This document shows, in pieces, positions 7,254-14,328 of a stretch of 22,477 nt of DNA. The stretch is from Negativicutes bacterium (GTDB lineage: Bacteria > Bacillota_C > Negativicutes > Sporomusales_B > JARLHX01). The notes below the pieces were generated by a model. The model worked only from the letters and a program-made list of their open reading frames with translations, made no database searches and was not told the origin of the DNA. Numbering within the stretch: the first letter of the stretch is position 1; every line of letters begins with the position of its first letter. The DNA lies in assembly GCA_031292015.1 (NCBI GenBank), contig JARLHY010000079.1, positions 1 through 22,477 on the forward strand, in the 5' to 3' direction. Both the position numbers and the translations under genes were made by a program.

Positions 7254-8333
7254 ATGAGTAAAGCTCAGTACAAAAGCCCGTTGCACGAGATGGCCAGCAC
7301 AACATCCACCGATTTCTGGAATGATTCCTGCTCGATTCCGGAACTCACCTACGCCTTGGAATACGGCGCGGTGGGGGCCACAACCAACCCGGTGATTGTA
7401 AAGGAAGTTCTCAAGAAGGAAATGAGTTCTTATCAGGACCGGATCATTCAGCTCATCCGGGAGAGGCCGACAGCCACCGAGGATGATATCGCCTGGGCCA
7501 TGAACGAGGAGATGGCGATAGCCGGGGCCAAAATACTGGAGCCGATCTACCATGCGTCCAAAGGCCAGAAGGGCCGGATTTCGATTCAGACCAACACAAA
7601 ATACTACCGCGACAGCGAGCTTCTTTTGCAGCAGGCTCTGCGGTTTAATAAACTGGCCCCGAATATTCAGATCAAAATGCCTGTCACCGCTGCCGGTATC
7701 AAGGCCTTTGAAGAAGCTACATACCAAGGCGTCAGCATCAACGCCACCGTCAGTTTTACCGTTCCCCAGGCTCTGGCAGTGGCCGAGGCGGTGGAAAGAG
7801 GCTTGAAGCGCCGCGCGGCCGAAGGCCTGGATTCGTCAATGATGCATCCGGTGTGCACCATCATGGTGGGCCGTCTGGACGACTGGATGAAAGCGCTGGT
7901 CGACCGCGACAACATCATTATCGACCCTGTCTGCCTGGAATGGGCCGGGGTGGCTGTCATGAAAAACGCCTACAGGATTTATCAGGAAAGAGGCTACCGG
8001 ACGCAGCTGCTGGCCGCGGCTTACCGTAATCACCACCACTGGTCCGAATTCATCGGGGCCGATATGTCGCTGACTATCACCAACCAGTGGATCAAGCGGT
8101 TCAACGCCTCCGACATAACAGTGGAAAAACGTATCGACAAGCCTGTCGACCCGAAAATCATCGAGCAGTTGTCGACCCATATTCCCGATTTCAACAAAGC
8201 TTACAAGCCGGACGGCATGACGGCGGAACAATTCGAAACCTTTGGCGCTACCTCGAGAACCCTGCTGCAGTTCCTGGGCGGCTATGACGAGTTGATCACC
8301 ATCATCAGGGGCGTCATGATCACAGTGAAGTGA
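7254..8333 (+). CDS. Transaldolase family protein
   Basis: This 359-aa enzyme of the transaldolase/fructose-6-phosphate aldolase superfamily is a class I aldolase barrel. D24 (FWNDSC), the TNP signature N45 (GATTNPVIV), the predicted Schiff-base lysine K141 (IKMPVTAAG) and the NATVSF strand N163/T165 are all in place. The KMPVTAAG segment is closer to the aldolase-type KVPVT motif than to the classical transaldolase KLAST. The chain is much longer than an FSA (about 220 aa) and longer than TalB (317 aa), so it is a distinct subgroup. GAAAGGATGAG precedes the ATG. The operon with a LacI regulator and a polyol-type dehydrogenase suggests C-C cleavage or transfer in catabolism of an unusual sugar or polyol. 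That role is inference. Confidence 0.85.
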   Translation: MSKAQYKSPLHEMASTTSTDFWNDSCSIPELTYALEYGAVGATTNPVIVKEVLKKEMSSYQDRIIQLIRERPTATEDDIAWAMNEEMAIAGAKILEPIYHASKGQKGRISIQTNTKYYRDSELLLQQALRFNKLAPNIQIKMPVTAAGIKAFEEATYQGVSINATVSFTVPQALAVAEAVERGLKRRAAEGLDSSMMHPVCTIMVGRLDDWMKALVDRDNIIIDPVCLEWAGVAVMKNAYRIYQERGYRTQLLAAAYRNHHHWSEFIGADMSLTITNQWIKRFNASDITVEKRIDKPVDPKIIEQLSTHIPDFNKAYKPDGMTAEQFETFGATSRTLLQFLGGYDELITIIRGVMITVK

Positions 8334-8350
8334 CCGGTATATAGGCAATG

Positions 8351-8390
8351 AAAAAGGAACCCGAAAGATTTCCGGGTTCCTTTTCTTTTG
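8351..8390 (+). terminator. Strong intrinsic terminator after the transaldolase gene
   Basis: A 12-bp perfect stem (AAAAGGAACCCG / CGGGTTCCTTTT, 8352-8363 with 8373-8384) is followed by CTTTTG. It closes the lacI-dehydrogenase-transaldolase unit. Confidence 0.9.
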
Positions 8391-8466
8391 TTGAATGGGA
8401 CTTTGGTCCCGTTGATGTTCTAGGACTAAAAACCTATAGGCGCAGACTATTGTCCTAAAAAACAGC

Positions 8467-8494
8467 TTGACAATGGCTGGAACCGATGTAAAAT
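8467..8494 (+). promoter_or_regulatory. Sigma-A promoter driving the c-di-GMP riboswitch leader
   Basis: TTGACA (8467-8472) and TAAAAT (8489-8494) are separated by 16 bp. The predicted start at about 8500 leaves some 50 nt before the riboswitch aptamer. Confidence 0.7.
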
Positions 8495-8547
8495 GGAATT
8501 AAAGGATAATAATCCAAAATAATACAAATAATACATTTATCTAAGTG

Positions 8548-8632
8548 AATATTGGGCAAACTTATCGAAAGATAAGGACGCAAAGCCATGGGTCTAAGGG
8601 CGTGTTGTCTAAGACTGCCAGGTTGCCGGTTC
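8548..8632 (+). ncRNA. Cyclic di-GMP-I riboswitch (GEMM-I)
   Basis: The aptamer signature is clear. GGGCAAAC is followed by a short stem capped by a GNRA tetraloop (CTTAT-CGAAAG-ATAAG). Then come GGACGCAAAGCC, a second stem beginning ATGGGTCTAAG, and the closing block GCCAGGTTGCCGG. These are the conserved blocks of the class I c-di-GMP riboswitch, including the tetraloop receptor side (GACGCAAAGCC). A terminator hairpin begins 23 nt later, so the switch most likely works at transcription termination. Downstream genes are small proteins of unknown function. Whether c-di-GMP turns expression on or off cannot be told without folding the competing structures. Confidence 0.93.
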
Positions 8633-8654
8633 GCTTCGAATTGTGATGAATCAG

Positions 8655-8684
8655 CACCAGTCTGTCTGTAGACCGGTGTTTTTT
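8655..8684 (+). terminator. Riboswitch expression-platform terminator
   Basis: The arms CACCAGTCT / AGACCGGTG (8655-8663 with 8670-8678, one mismatch) have a 6-nt loop and are followed by six T residues. It stands between the aptamer and the first downstream gene, as expected for a transcription-attenuating switch. Confidence 0.8.
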
Positions 8685-8774
8685 GATTGCCGTTTAACAG
8701 GCGGGAACCCGCAGGTTGCGGCCGATCCGATCGGCGATGCAGGCCAGAAAGAACGTGGGGAGTGGGGAAGGATC

Positions 8775-8933
8775 ATGCTGGATGAATGGGCGGTTCCGAT
8801 AGCTGCTACAGCTTTAGCTTTGTGCCTGCTGGTGGTGTTCATTTATTTACTGGGAAAACCCCGCGACAGATCTATTTTTGCCAAACCGACTCATCATAAG
8901 GAAATAAAAAACTTTCGGAACAAGCTCCCTTGA
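8775..8933 (+). CDS. Small single-pass membrane protein (52 aa), first gene under the c-di-GMP riboswitch
   Basis: I do not recognise this protein. Residues 6-26 form one hydrophobic helix (VPIAATALALCLLVVFIYLLG). A basic, His-containing tail follows (KPRDRSIFAKPTHHKEIKNFRNK). The positive tail suggests N-out/C-in topology by the positive-inside rule. ATG 8775 is preceded by GGGGAAGG at suitable spacing. The frame is open further upstream to 8643, but that part overlaps the riboswitch terminator and is not expected to be translated. It is the nearest gene to the GEMM-I switch, so its product is probably part of a motility, envelope or biofilm response to c-di-GMP. No function can be assigned. 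Confidence 0.65.
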   Translation: MLDEWAVPIAATALALCLLVVFIYLLGKPRDRSIFAKPTHHKEIKNFRNKLP

Positions 8934-8996
8934 TTAATGGGTGTTTCAAAGTCCGAACGGTTCAGTTTTTATGAGAATTGAGAGGATGGATGAAAA

Positions 8997-9209
8997 ATGA
9001 AAACCGGTACAGTTTTTGAAGACGGGAAGTTGAATTTGGCAGGAAAACTTGTTTATTGGTCTCACCCGGAAAAAGCTTCGCCTGGTCAATTTGCGATCAT
9101 CGATGACAATGATTTGGGTACGCATAATGTCATGGCAAGTATAAACATGGTCATGCGGAATATCGGCGCCGGCAAGAAGGTCCGTCTGACTCTGGAAGTA
9201 AGCGAATGA
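8997..9209 (+). CDS. Small conserved-looking protein of unknown function (70 aa)
   Basis: The protein is soluble, without membrane segments or cysteines. It begins MKTGTVFEDGKLNLAGKLVYW and ends in a strand-like GAGKKVRLTLEVSE. The pattern suggests a small beta-rich fold, but I recognise no family. The ATG follows GAGAGGATGG. It lies 63 bp after the small membrane protein with no terminator between, so it is probably co-transcribed under the c-di-GMP riboswitch. Good codon structure and a proper ribosome site support a real gene. Confidence 0.65.
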   Translation: MKTGTVFEDGKLNLAGKLVYWSHPEKASPGQFAIIDDNDLGTHNVMASINMVMRNIGAGKKVRLTLEVSE

Positions 9210-9529
9210 TAACGCCTGGCTGTCAGAGCCGTCCGCGAAGTAATTAATTTGTATCTTGGCTATCGGCACTACCTTGAAAAAGCCGGCGATTCCCCCAAGG
9301 ATGGAAGCGCGGCTTATATTTTTTGCGAAAAAGATGAAGCGCGGCGTTCATGAAATCCGCCTGCCTGTCCTAGGCGGCTGGCCGGCTGTCCGGCAGGAGA
9401 ATCCAATTCCCGCCAGGAATAAAGTAAGAGTAGGTCGCCTTGTCTGTCCGGCGACAATTTGTCTGCGGACTGATCGTGGATTTTGCCGGCAGGTGCCGGC
9501 GCAGATCAGACATAAGGGAGTGGAGTGCT
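9210..9529 (+). other. Non-coding interval between the small-protein genes and the 260-aa gene
   Basis: This 320-bp stretch shows no convincing gene. The open frame at 9256-9570 lacks a ribosome site and overlaps the next gene. The decamer GAAGCGCGGC occurs twice (around 9306 and 9337). Short GC-rich inverted repeats based on GCCGGC lie near 9484-9500. No T-run terminator is visible, so transcription may continue into the next gene. Confidence 0.5.
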
Positions 9530-10312
9530 TTGGACAAACAGAGGGCGTTGGTGGTACTGAGTCCCTATGAGTCGAGACGGCTGATCGCCAAGGCGGTGGC
9601 AAAACTGCCTGCAGTGCAAAAAGCGTTCCGGGACGGCTGGATCATCATTGCCACCGGCAGCAGTACCGGCTATGTTGCAGAGGAAATTCTCGGTGAGCCG
9701 ATGGTGAAAGAGAATTTTGTCTCCGGTCATATCACCGGCGGTGAACTGTGGGGAACACCGAAAAACAATCCCGCTTTCATTTTTCCGGTGGTGCTGCATA
9801 AGGGTGAGCGCCTGTTCATGAAACCGGAAGACGCGCTGCCGGAGTTTTCGGCTGAGGATGTTTTTATCAAAGGTGCGAACGCTGTTGATGCTGAGTATCG
9901 GACCGCGGTATTCACAGCCAACGACATGGGCGGAACGATGGGGTGGGCTATGGGACCGATTCTGGCCCGCGGCTCGCAGTTGATCATGCCGGTCGGGCTG
10001 GAGAAGATGGTCGCCAGCGTGCCTGAAGCTGCCAAACATTGCGGCATCAAGAGTTTTACCTTCAGCACCGGCCTAAAGGTCGGCATGGCTCCGGTGGTAA
10101 CGGCGACGGTCATTACCGAAATTCAGGCCCTGGCGCAATTGTGCGATGTTGAGGCCTATCATATGGGCGGCGGCGGTATTGCCGGGGCCGAAGGCTCGGT
10201 GGTTTTAGCCCTGGAAGGCCAGGCCGCCAAGGTCGCTGCGGCGTTTGAATTCATCCGGTCGATCAAAGGGGAAAAACCGCTGGCCCACCCCAACGGCACA
10301 CCCAGTCAGTAG
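9530..10312 (+). CDS. Conserved protein of unknown function (260 aa)
   Basis: I chose TTG 9530 because AAGGGAGTGGAG lies just upstream. The frame is open 30 residues further back to an ATG at 9440, but that extension is Arg-rich and has no ribosome site. The protein shows an early glycine/serine-rich turn (IIATGSSTGYVAEEILG), GGELWG, ANDMGGTMGWAMGPILARGS, a run of small residues (GIKSFTFSTGLKVGM) and a late MGGGGIAGAEGSVVLALEG segment. The ATGSSTGYVAEE segment resembles the phosphate-binding loop of NagB/RpiA/CoA-transferase-like proteins, but this is only a hint. It has no signal peptide or membrane helix. It lies after the c-di-GMP-controlled small genes and ends in a strong terminator. Its function is unknown. 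Confidence 0.75.
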   Translation: MDKQRALVVLSPYESRRLIAKAVAKLPAVQKAFRDGWIIIATGSSTGYVAEEILGEPMVKENFVSGHITGGELWGTPKNNPAFIFPVVLHKGERLFMKPEDALPEFSAEDVFIKGANAVDAEYRTAVFTANDMGGTMGWAMGPILARGSQLIMPVGLEKMVASVPEAAKHCGIKSFTFSTGLKVGMAPVVTATVITEIQALAQLCDVEAYHMGGGGIAGAEGSVVLALEGQAAKVAAAFEFIRSIKGEKPLAHPNGTPSQ

Positions 10313-10382
10313 GCCCGTATCCTGCCAGGCAAGCACAGGACAGGCTTCTCCGACGGCTAAAAGACAGTTTCCCGGTAAGCTG

Positions 10383-10410
10383 AGGACCCATCAACAGATG
10401 GGTCCTTTTT
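10383..10410 (+). terminator. Intrinsic terminator after the 260-aa gene
   Basis: A 10-bp perfect stem (AGGACCCATC / GATGGGTCCT) has the tetraloop AACA and runs into TTTTT. Confidence 0.9.
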
Positions 10411-10545
10411 GTATAAATTATATCTGTTTGCCATAAGTGCAACCAGCGACTTGCGCTTGCGCCTGAAGCGCGGATGCAAGCCGGGTTTTCTGATCGATGA
10501 ATACAGCGGCCTGCAATGAGCGAACCTAAGGAAACGAAGAACAGG

Positions 10546-10600
10546 ATCGGCGGCCGATTCACCGGGGCCGGTGCGATTGGCGCTGCCAGGGGATCGGCAG
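10546..10600 (+). other. Cluster of three short hairpins in the moeA leader
   Basis: The 250-bp gap before moeA has no gene. It carries three consecutive perfect hairpins: ATCGG-CGG-CCGAT (10546-10558), CACCGG-GG-CCGGTG (10560-10573) and CTGCC-N8-GGCAG (10583-10600). Molybdenum-cofactor genes are sometimes preceded by the Moco riboswitch, but I cannot match this sequence to its consensus. GC-rich palindromes may also arise by chance here. Confidence 0.3.
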
Positions 10601-10663
10601 GTATTGTCTGATAGGGCGGCGAAGTTGGTAAACGACAAACTGTGAGCCAAGGGGACGGGATAT

Positions 10664-11875
10664 ATGGCGATCAAGCTGGAAATAGCGCAAAAGATGTTGT
10701 TGGAGGCCGCGGCGGTGCGGAAGAAAGAACAGGTTCCGCTGGCTCAGTGTCATGGCCGGGTGCTGGCCGTGCCGGTGCTGGCCGATTCCGATTTTCCTCC
10801 TTTTGATCGTTCGCCGCTGGACGGCTACGCCCTGATCGCTGCCGAGGTGGCTGACGCTTCCGCGACTCGGCCGGCGGTGCTGCGGGTGGTGGACGATATT
10901 CCGGCCGGCACTACCCCCCGGGTCACGGTGACAGCAGGAACGGCGGCCCGGATCATGACCGGCGCCCCCATCCCCAGCGGGGCGACCGGGGTGATAAGAC
11001 TCGAAGATACGCTGACCGACGGTACCGAAGTGTCGGTGCTGGCTGGCGCCGGCGCCGAGGCGAACATCTGCCGCCAGGGCGAAGAGATCGCTGCCGGCGA
11101 GGAACTGGCCGGGGCCGGGACGCCGGTCAACGCCGGCGTCATGGGGATACTGGCTCTGAACGGAATCAGCAGGCCGTGGGTGTACCGCCGTCCGCGCGTG
11201 GCCTTGATTGCCACAGGCAGTGAAGTGGTTTCTTTGGAAGCGCCGCTGTTGCCAGGCACCATTCGTAATTCCAACAGCTATATGCTTAGTGCCCAGGTTT
11301 GCGACGCCGGCGCCGAACCGGTACTGATCGGCATCGGCCGGGACGATGTCGCCGAACTTGCCGCTCTTTTCGAGCAGGCGGCGGAATGTGACCTGATCAT
11401 ATCCACCGGCGGAGTGTCGACCGGTGACTACGATCTGCTGGCCGAGGTATACCGGCATCTTGGCATCAGCGCTCTGTTCGACCGGGTGGCCATGAAACCG
11501 GGTATGCCTGTCCTGGCCGGGCTCAAGGGCGATAAACTGTATATCGGGCTCTCCGGAAATCCGGCGGCGGCCAGCGTGTCCTTTGAAGCCCTGGCCCGGC
11601 CGGTATTGCTCAAGATGGCGGGCCGTAAGGCCTGGTGGCGGCCGAAACTGAAGGCGACACTGGCAACAGATTTCAGTAAAGGGTCCGGGGCTGTGCGCTT
11701 CGTTTGGGCCCGCTGCTGGCAGAAGGAAGAAGGGCTGATCGCCGAACCGCTGGGCTACCAGGGCAACGGTATGCTCAAGTCGGCCATGTCGGCCAACGCG
11801 CTGATTGTGCTGGCGGAATGCAGTCCGCTGGCTGCCGGCAGCGAGGTCACGGTGATGCTGCTGGGAAGTCTATAA
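10664..11875 (+). CDS. moeA: Molybdopterin molybdenumtransferase MoeA
   Basis: MoeA inserts molybdate (or tungstate) into adenylylated molybdopterin, the last step of cofactor synthesis in the cytoplasm. The 403-aa length is standard. Signature segments in order are PPFDRSPLDGYA (45-56), TGAPIP (99-104), TGSEVV (184-189), NSNSYML (202-208), STGGVSTGDYD (247-257, the MoCF-binding core), KPGMP (278-282) and GLSGNP (295-300). A C-terminal beta-barrel domain IV ends in the V/T-rich tail. The ATG at 10664 follows AAGGGGACGG. Other Moco genes are absent from the window, so this copy sits apart from them. No unusual residue was seen. Confidence 0.97.
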   Translation: MAIKLEIAQKMLLEAAAVRKKEQVPLAQCHGRVLAVPVLADSDFPPFDRSPLDGYALIAAEVADASATRPAVLRVVDDIPAGTTPRVTVTAGTAARIMTGAPIPSGATGVIRLEDTLTDGTEVSVLAGAGAEANICRQGEEIAAGEELAGAGTPVNAGVMGILALNGISRPWVYRRPRVALIATGSEVVSLEAPLLPGTIRNSNSYMLSAQVCDAGAEPVLIGIGRDDVAELAALFEQAAECDLIISTGGVSTGDYDLLAEVYRHLGISALFDRVAMKPGMPVLAGLKGDKLYIGLSGNPAAASVSFEALARPVLLKMAGRKAWWRPKLKATLATDFSKGSGAVRFVWARCWQKEEGLIAEPLGYQGNGMLKSAMSANALIVLAECSPLAAGSEVTVMLLGSL

Positions 11876-12000
11876 TTTATTGTGATGGTGGGATAGCAAC
11901 ATTGAGTCGGGCCGGGGCCGGACTTTGATTGACCCTGCCGTCCGGGCGTTATAAAATCAAAATAGAACATCCCCGGGTAGGGGAGGAGGCAGAAGTCGGT

Positions 12001-13683
12001 ATGGGGAAAATTGTCGTTATCGGCGCTGTGGCTGCAGGGCTCAAGGCAGCGGCCAAAGCCAAGCGCTGTGATCCTGCTGCCCAGATCACCGTGGTCGAAA
12101 AGGGCAGCTTAATTTCTTATGGGGCCTGCGGCCTGCCTTATTACGTAGCCGGTGACGTCGCCGATCTGGGACGGTTGTCGGCGACGGCGGCGGGAGAAGT
12201 CCGCGACATCGCTTATTTTAAAAATGTCAAAGGAATCGATGTCCTTACCGAAAGCCTCGCTACGAAGATCGACCGTGCAGCGAAGACGGTGACGGTAAAA
12301 AATCTGAGTAGCGGCCGGGAAGAAGCACTGCCCTACGACAAGCTGGTCATAGCTACCGGGGCCGAGCCGGTGATGCCAAATCTGCCTGGGGTGAAACTGG
12401 AGAACATTTTCCGGTTTTGGTATCCGGATGACGCCAGGGCGATTCGCGCCGGCCTGGAAAAGGGACGATTTCAAAACGCTGTGATTGTCGGGGCCGGTCT
12501 TATCGGGATTGAAATGGCTGAAGCGCTCTCGCTGTGGGAAGTCAGGGTCACCCTTGTCGAAATGAAAGAGCAGATATTCCCCGCCATTTTGGATAAGGAG
12601 ATCGCCGAAGCTGTCGCCAAATACCTGGAGGAAAAGGGAATCACCGTCTTGACCGGGGAAAAGGTGGCGCGGTTTAACGGTACGGACGCTCTGCAGGAGG
12701 TGGTGACCGACAAGCGGGTCATCGCCGCCGACCTGGTGATCATGGCCGCCGGCGTGCGTCCGAATGTCGAACTGGCCCGGAGTGCCGGGCTGGCTATCGG
12801 GGAGACCGGAGCCATCGCTGTCGACGAATACCTGACCACCAGCGACCCGGATATTTATGCCGGGGGGGACTGTGTGGAAAACATTCATCGCCTGTCAGGC
12901 AAAAAGGTGTTCCTGCCGATGGGCTCCACCGCCAACAAGCACGGCCGGATCATCGGTGTCAACCTATGCGGCGGCAGGGAGAAGTTTGGCGGGGTTCTCG
13001 GCACGGCGCTGGTCAAGGTTCTGGACATGAATGTCGGCCGGGTGGGGTTGACGGAAGCGGCGGCCAGGGAGCTTGGCTGCGAAATCATCACTGTCTTGAC
13101 GGCGGGCCACGACCGGCCCCACTATATGCCGGCCGCCAGGCTGATTTCCGTCAAGCTCATTGTCGATGTCCGGTCTCGCAAACTGTTGGGCGCCCAGGCT
13201 TTTGGCGAGGGCGAAGTGGCCAAACGGATCGATGTCCTGGCAACAGCCATGAATTTCGGCGCCACTGTCGACGACCTGTTTGCCATCGACCTCGGCTACG
13301 CTCCGCCGTATAGCAGCCCCATCGATAACGCGGCGGTGGCTGCCACTACCCTGATGAATAAACTGGAAGGCCGGTTCAAGGGAATATCGCCGCTGGCCGC
13401 CAAGGAATTGCTGGACGCGGGAACACCGGTTTTTGTCGATGTGCGAACCCCGCAGGAGTGCAAGCAAAGCCGTCTGGATTCCAGCGGGAATATCCGCTAT
13501 ATTCCGCTGGGCCAACTGCGTCAGCGCTTGAACGAACTCGGCCGGGACGACGAAATCGTCGCTTTTTGCAAAATCAGCCTGCGCGGTTATGAAGCCGCCC
13601 TGATTTTGGAAGGCGAAGGTTTTGACAATGTAAAAGTGCTGGAGGGCGGACTTCAGTCCTGGCCATTCCCTTGTGAAAAATAG
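12001..13683 (+). CDS. CoA-disulfide reductase-like FAD/NAD(P) oxidoreductase fused to a rhodanese domain
   Basis: This 560-aa pyridine-nucleotide-disulfide oxidoreductase has an FAD-binding N-terminus (KIVVIGAVAAGLKAA, with A for G in the usual GGVAGG). The single redox cysteine is C43 in SYGACGLPYYVAGD, as in CoA-disulfide reductases and persulfide reductases. The NAD site is VIVGAGLIGIEMAEAL, the second FAD motif is DIYAGGDCVE, and a dimerisation domain follows. Residues from about 465 form a rhodanese domain with active-site C523 (AFCKISLRG). The fusion is the CoADR-RHD (Npsr) type, which reduces CoA polysulfides or persulfides and disulfides in sulfur metabolism or redox defence. ATG 12001 has GGGGAGGAGG upstream. 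The frame continues back to 11929 without support. It lies 125 bp after moeA and ends in a 17-bp hairpin. Confidence 0.93.
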   Translation: MGKIVVIGAVAAGLKAAAKAKRCDPAAQITVVEKGSLISYGACGLPYYVAGDVADLGRLSATAAGEVRDIAYFKNVKGIDVLTESLATKIDRAAKTVTVKNLSSGREEALPYDKLVIATGAEPVMPNLPGVKLENIFRFWYPDDARAIRAGLEKGRFQNAVIVGAGLIGIEMAEALSLWEVRVTLVEMKEQIFPAILDKEIAEAVAKYLEEKGITVLTGEKVARFNGTDALQEVVTDKRVIAADLVIMAAGVRPNVELARSAGLAIGETGAIAVDEYLTTSDPDIYAGGDCVENIHRLSGKKVFLPMGSTANKHGRIIGVNLCGGREKFGGVLGTALVKVLDMNVGRVGLTEAAARELGCEIITVLTAGHDRPHYMPAARLISVKLIVDVRSRKLLGAQAFGEGEVAKRIDVLATAMNFGATVDDLFAIDLGYAPPYSSPIDNAAVAATTLMNKLEGRFKGISPLAAKELLDAGTPVFVDVRTPQECKQSRLDSSGNIRYIPLGQLRQRLNELGRDDEIVAFCKISLRGYEAALILEGEGFDNVKVLEGGLQSWPFPCEK

Positions 13684-13690
13684 TCAGTTA

Positions 13691-13728
13691 GCGGCAAAGA
13701 GACCGGCGGAGGCCGGTCTCTTTGCCGC
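13691..13728. terminator. Long perfect hairpin after the CoA-disulfide reductase gene
   Basis: A 17-bp perfect stem (GCGGCAAAGAGACCGGC and its complement) has the loop GGAG. The T-run afterwards is poor (TTGGCTTGTT), so it may be a weak terminator or a transcript-stabilising 3' hairpin. Confidence 0.65.
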
Positions 13729-13752
13729 TTGGCTTGTTGAGAAACCTATTTT

Positions 13753-13879
13753 TCAGGCCGTTCAGAAATCCCCAGGTGCGCGACGGCCCCACGGACCCAG
13801 CAGCGACGCGTACTGGGAAGTACGCTAGCAATGGGTTCGTGGGGCCAACAAAGCAGATGGGGGTTTATCAACGGCCTGA
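13753..13879. repeat. 127-bp imperfect palindromic element
   Basis: Two arms of about 47 bp (13753-13799 and 13832-13879) are imperfect inverted repeats. The outer ends match exactly over TCAGGCCGTT/AACGGCCTGA. The inner ends match over GGCCCCACGGACCCA versus GGCCCCACGAACCCA, 14 of 15. The middle holds a 7-bp perfect stem GCGTACT-GGGA-AGTACGC (13808-13825). It has no protein-coding potential. The whole unit could fold as one long hairpin and looks like a dispersed REP/MITE-type element, but no second copy lies in this window. Confidence 0.75.
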
Positions 13880-13996
13880 GCGGGAGCTTGTTTTTGCGTC
13901 GGATGATAAACGGAAGCATACCGAAGGATAAAGAGGCAAAACGAATCTGGTTTATGTTAGTCAAAAAGGCCGGGCTTCAGTGCGGGATAGGCGGTG

Positions 13997-14025
13997 TTGC
14001 GACAGCGTGGCCGCCGTGGTATGAT
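13997..14025 (+). promoter_or_regulatory. Extended -10 promoter upstream of the structured RNA
   Basis: TTGCGA (13997-14002), a 17-bp spacer and TATGAT (14020-14025) with an extended TGG before it. Predicted start at about 14032. No coding sequence follows for more than 350 bp, which argues for a non-coding transcript. Confidence 0.55.
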
Positions 14026-14031
14026 AGGCAC

Positions 14032-14216
14032 TGTTACCGATGAACACGACCTGAGATGCTCGCTGTTTTGATATGTCCAACCTACTTTAATATATAGGGA
14101 ATCCGATGTTATGCGGCTGCCGGGCCTCCGGCGAGAGGAGGGCAAAAACATGACTAGGATGCCCACCTGCGAGATGCGGGTTTGGACATAAAAAAAGGGC
14201 GGCATCGCGGGTTTTG
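14032..14216 (+). ncRNA. Candidate 6S-like structured RNA
   Basis: The strand folds back on itself as a rod. The closing stem pairs ACCTG (14049-53) with CGGGT (14208-12), GATGC (55-59) with GCATC (202-206), CGCT with GGCG, TTTT with AAAA, and TATGTCCAA (14072-80) with TTGGACATA (14182-90), then CC/GG. That is about 29 pairs with only small mismatches. An AT-rich left strand (14083-14096) faces a right strand able to form a small hairpin (ACCTGC / GCGGGT), giving an open central bubble. Above it GGG-A-ATCC pairs with GGAT-G-CCC, then ATGTT with AACAT, and a GCCGG-GCCT-CCGGC tip. A closing stem, a central bubble with a 3'-side hairpin and an apical stem is the architecture of 6S RNA, the RNA polymerase decoy. 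Size about 165-185 nt. Primary-sequence identity to known 6S is not established. Confidence 0.5.
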
Positions 14217-14241
14217 CTACATAACAAAAATTCGGCAATCG

Positions 14242-14280
14242 CCCTGTAATGGCAAATGCGCTGTTGCAGGGTTTTATTTT
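14242..14280 (+). terminator. Intrinsic terminator downstream of the structured RNA
   Basis: CCCTGTAA (14242-14249) pairs with TTGCAGGG (14264-14271, one G-T wobble) and is followed by TTTTATTTT. It separates the structured RNA from the antiporter gene. Confidence 0.75.
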
Positions 14281-14328
14281 GTGCAGCCGGCGCCTTTTTC
14301 GGCTGGATAAAGGCAAGACCGCTTCAGG

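Noticed and set aside
9256..9570. 104-codon open frame between the 70-aa and 260-aa genes.
   Set aside because: It has no ribosome site, an Arg/Pro/Cys composition typical of an out-of-frame GC-rich read, and overlap with the better supported start at 9530.
10413..10663. Moco riboswitch in front of moeA.
   Set aside because: The gene context fits, but I could not align the leader with the Moco RNA consensus. Only short GC-rich hairpins are visible.
11929..12000. 24-residue N-terminal extension of the CoA-disulfide reductase.
   Set aside because: The ATG at 12001 has a strong GGGGAGGAGG site and begins the FAD-binding strand at the usual position. The extension matches nothing.
14150..14191. 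Tiny 13-codon frame (MTRMPTCEMRVWT) with a good AGGAGG site upstream.
   Set aside because: It lies inside the right strand of the structured RNA, and the AGGAGG is part of the apical stem region. Translation cannot be excluded, but the base pairing explains the sequence better. A leader peptide remains a minor alternative.
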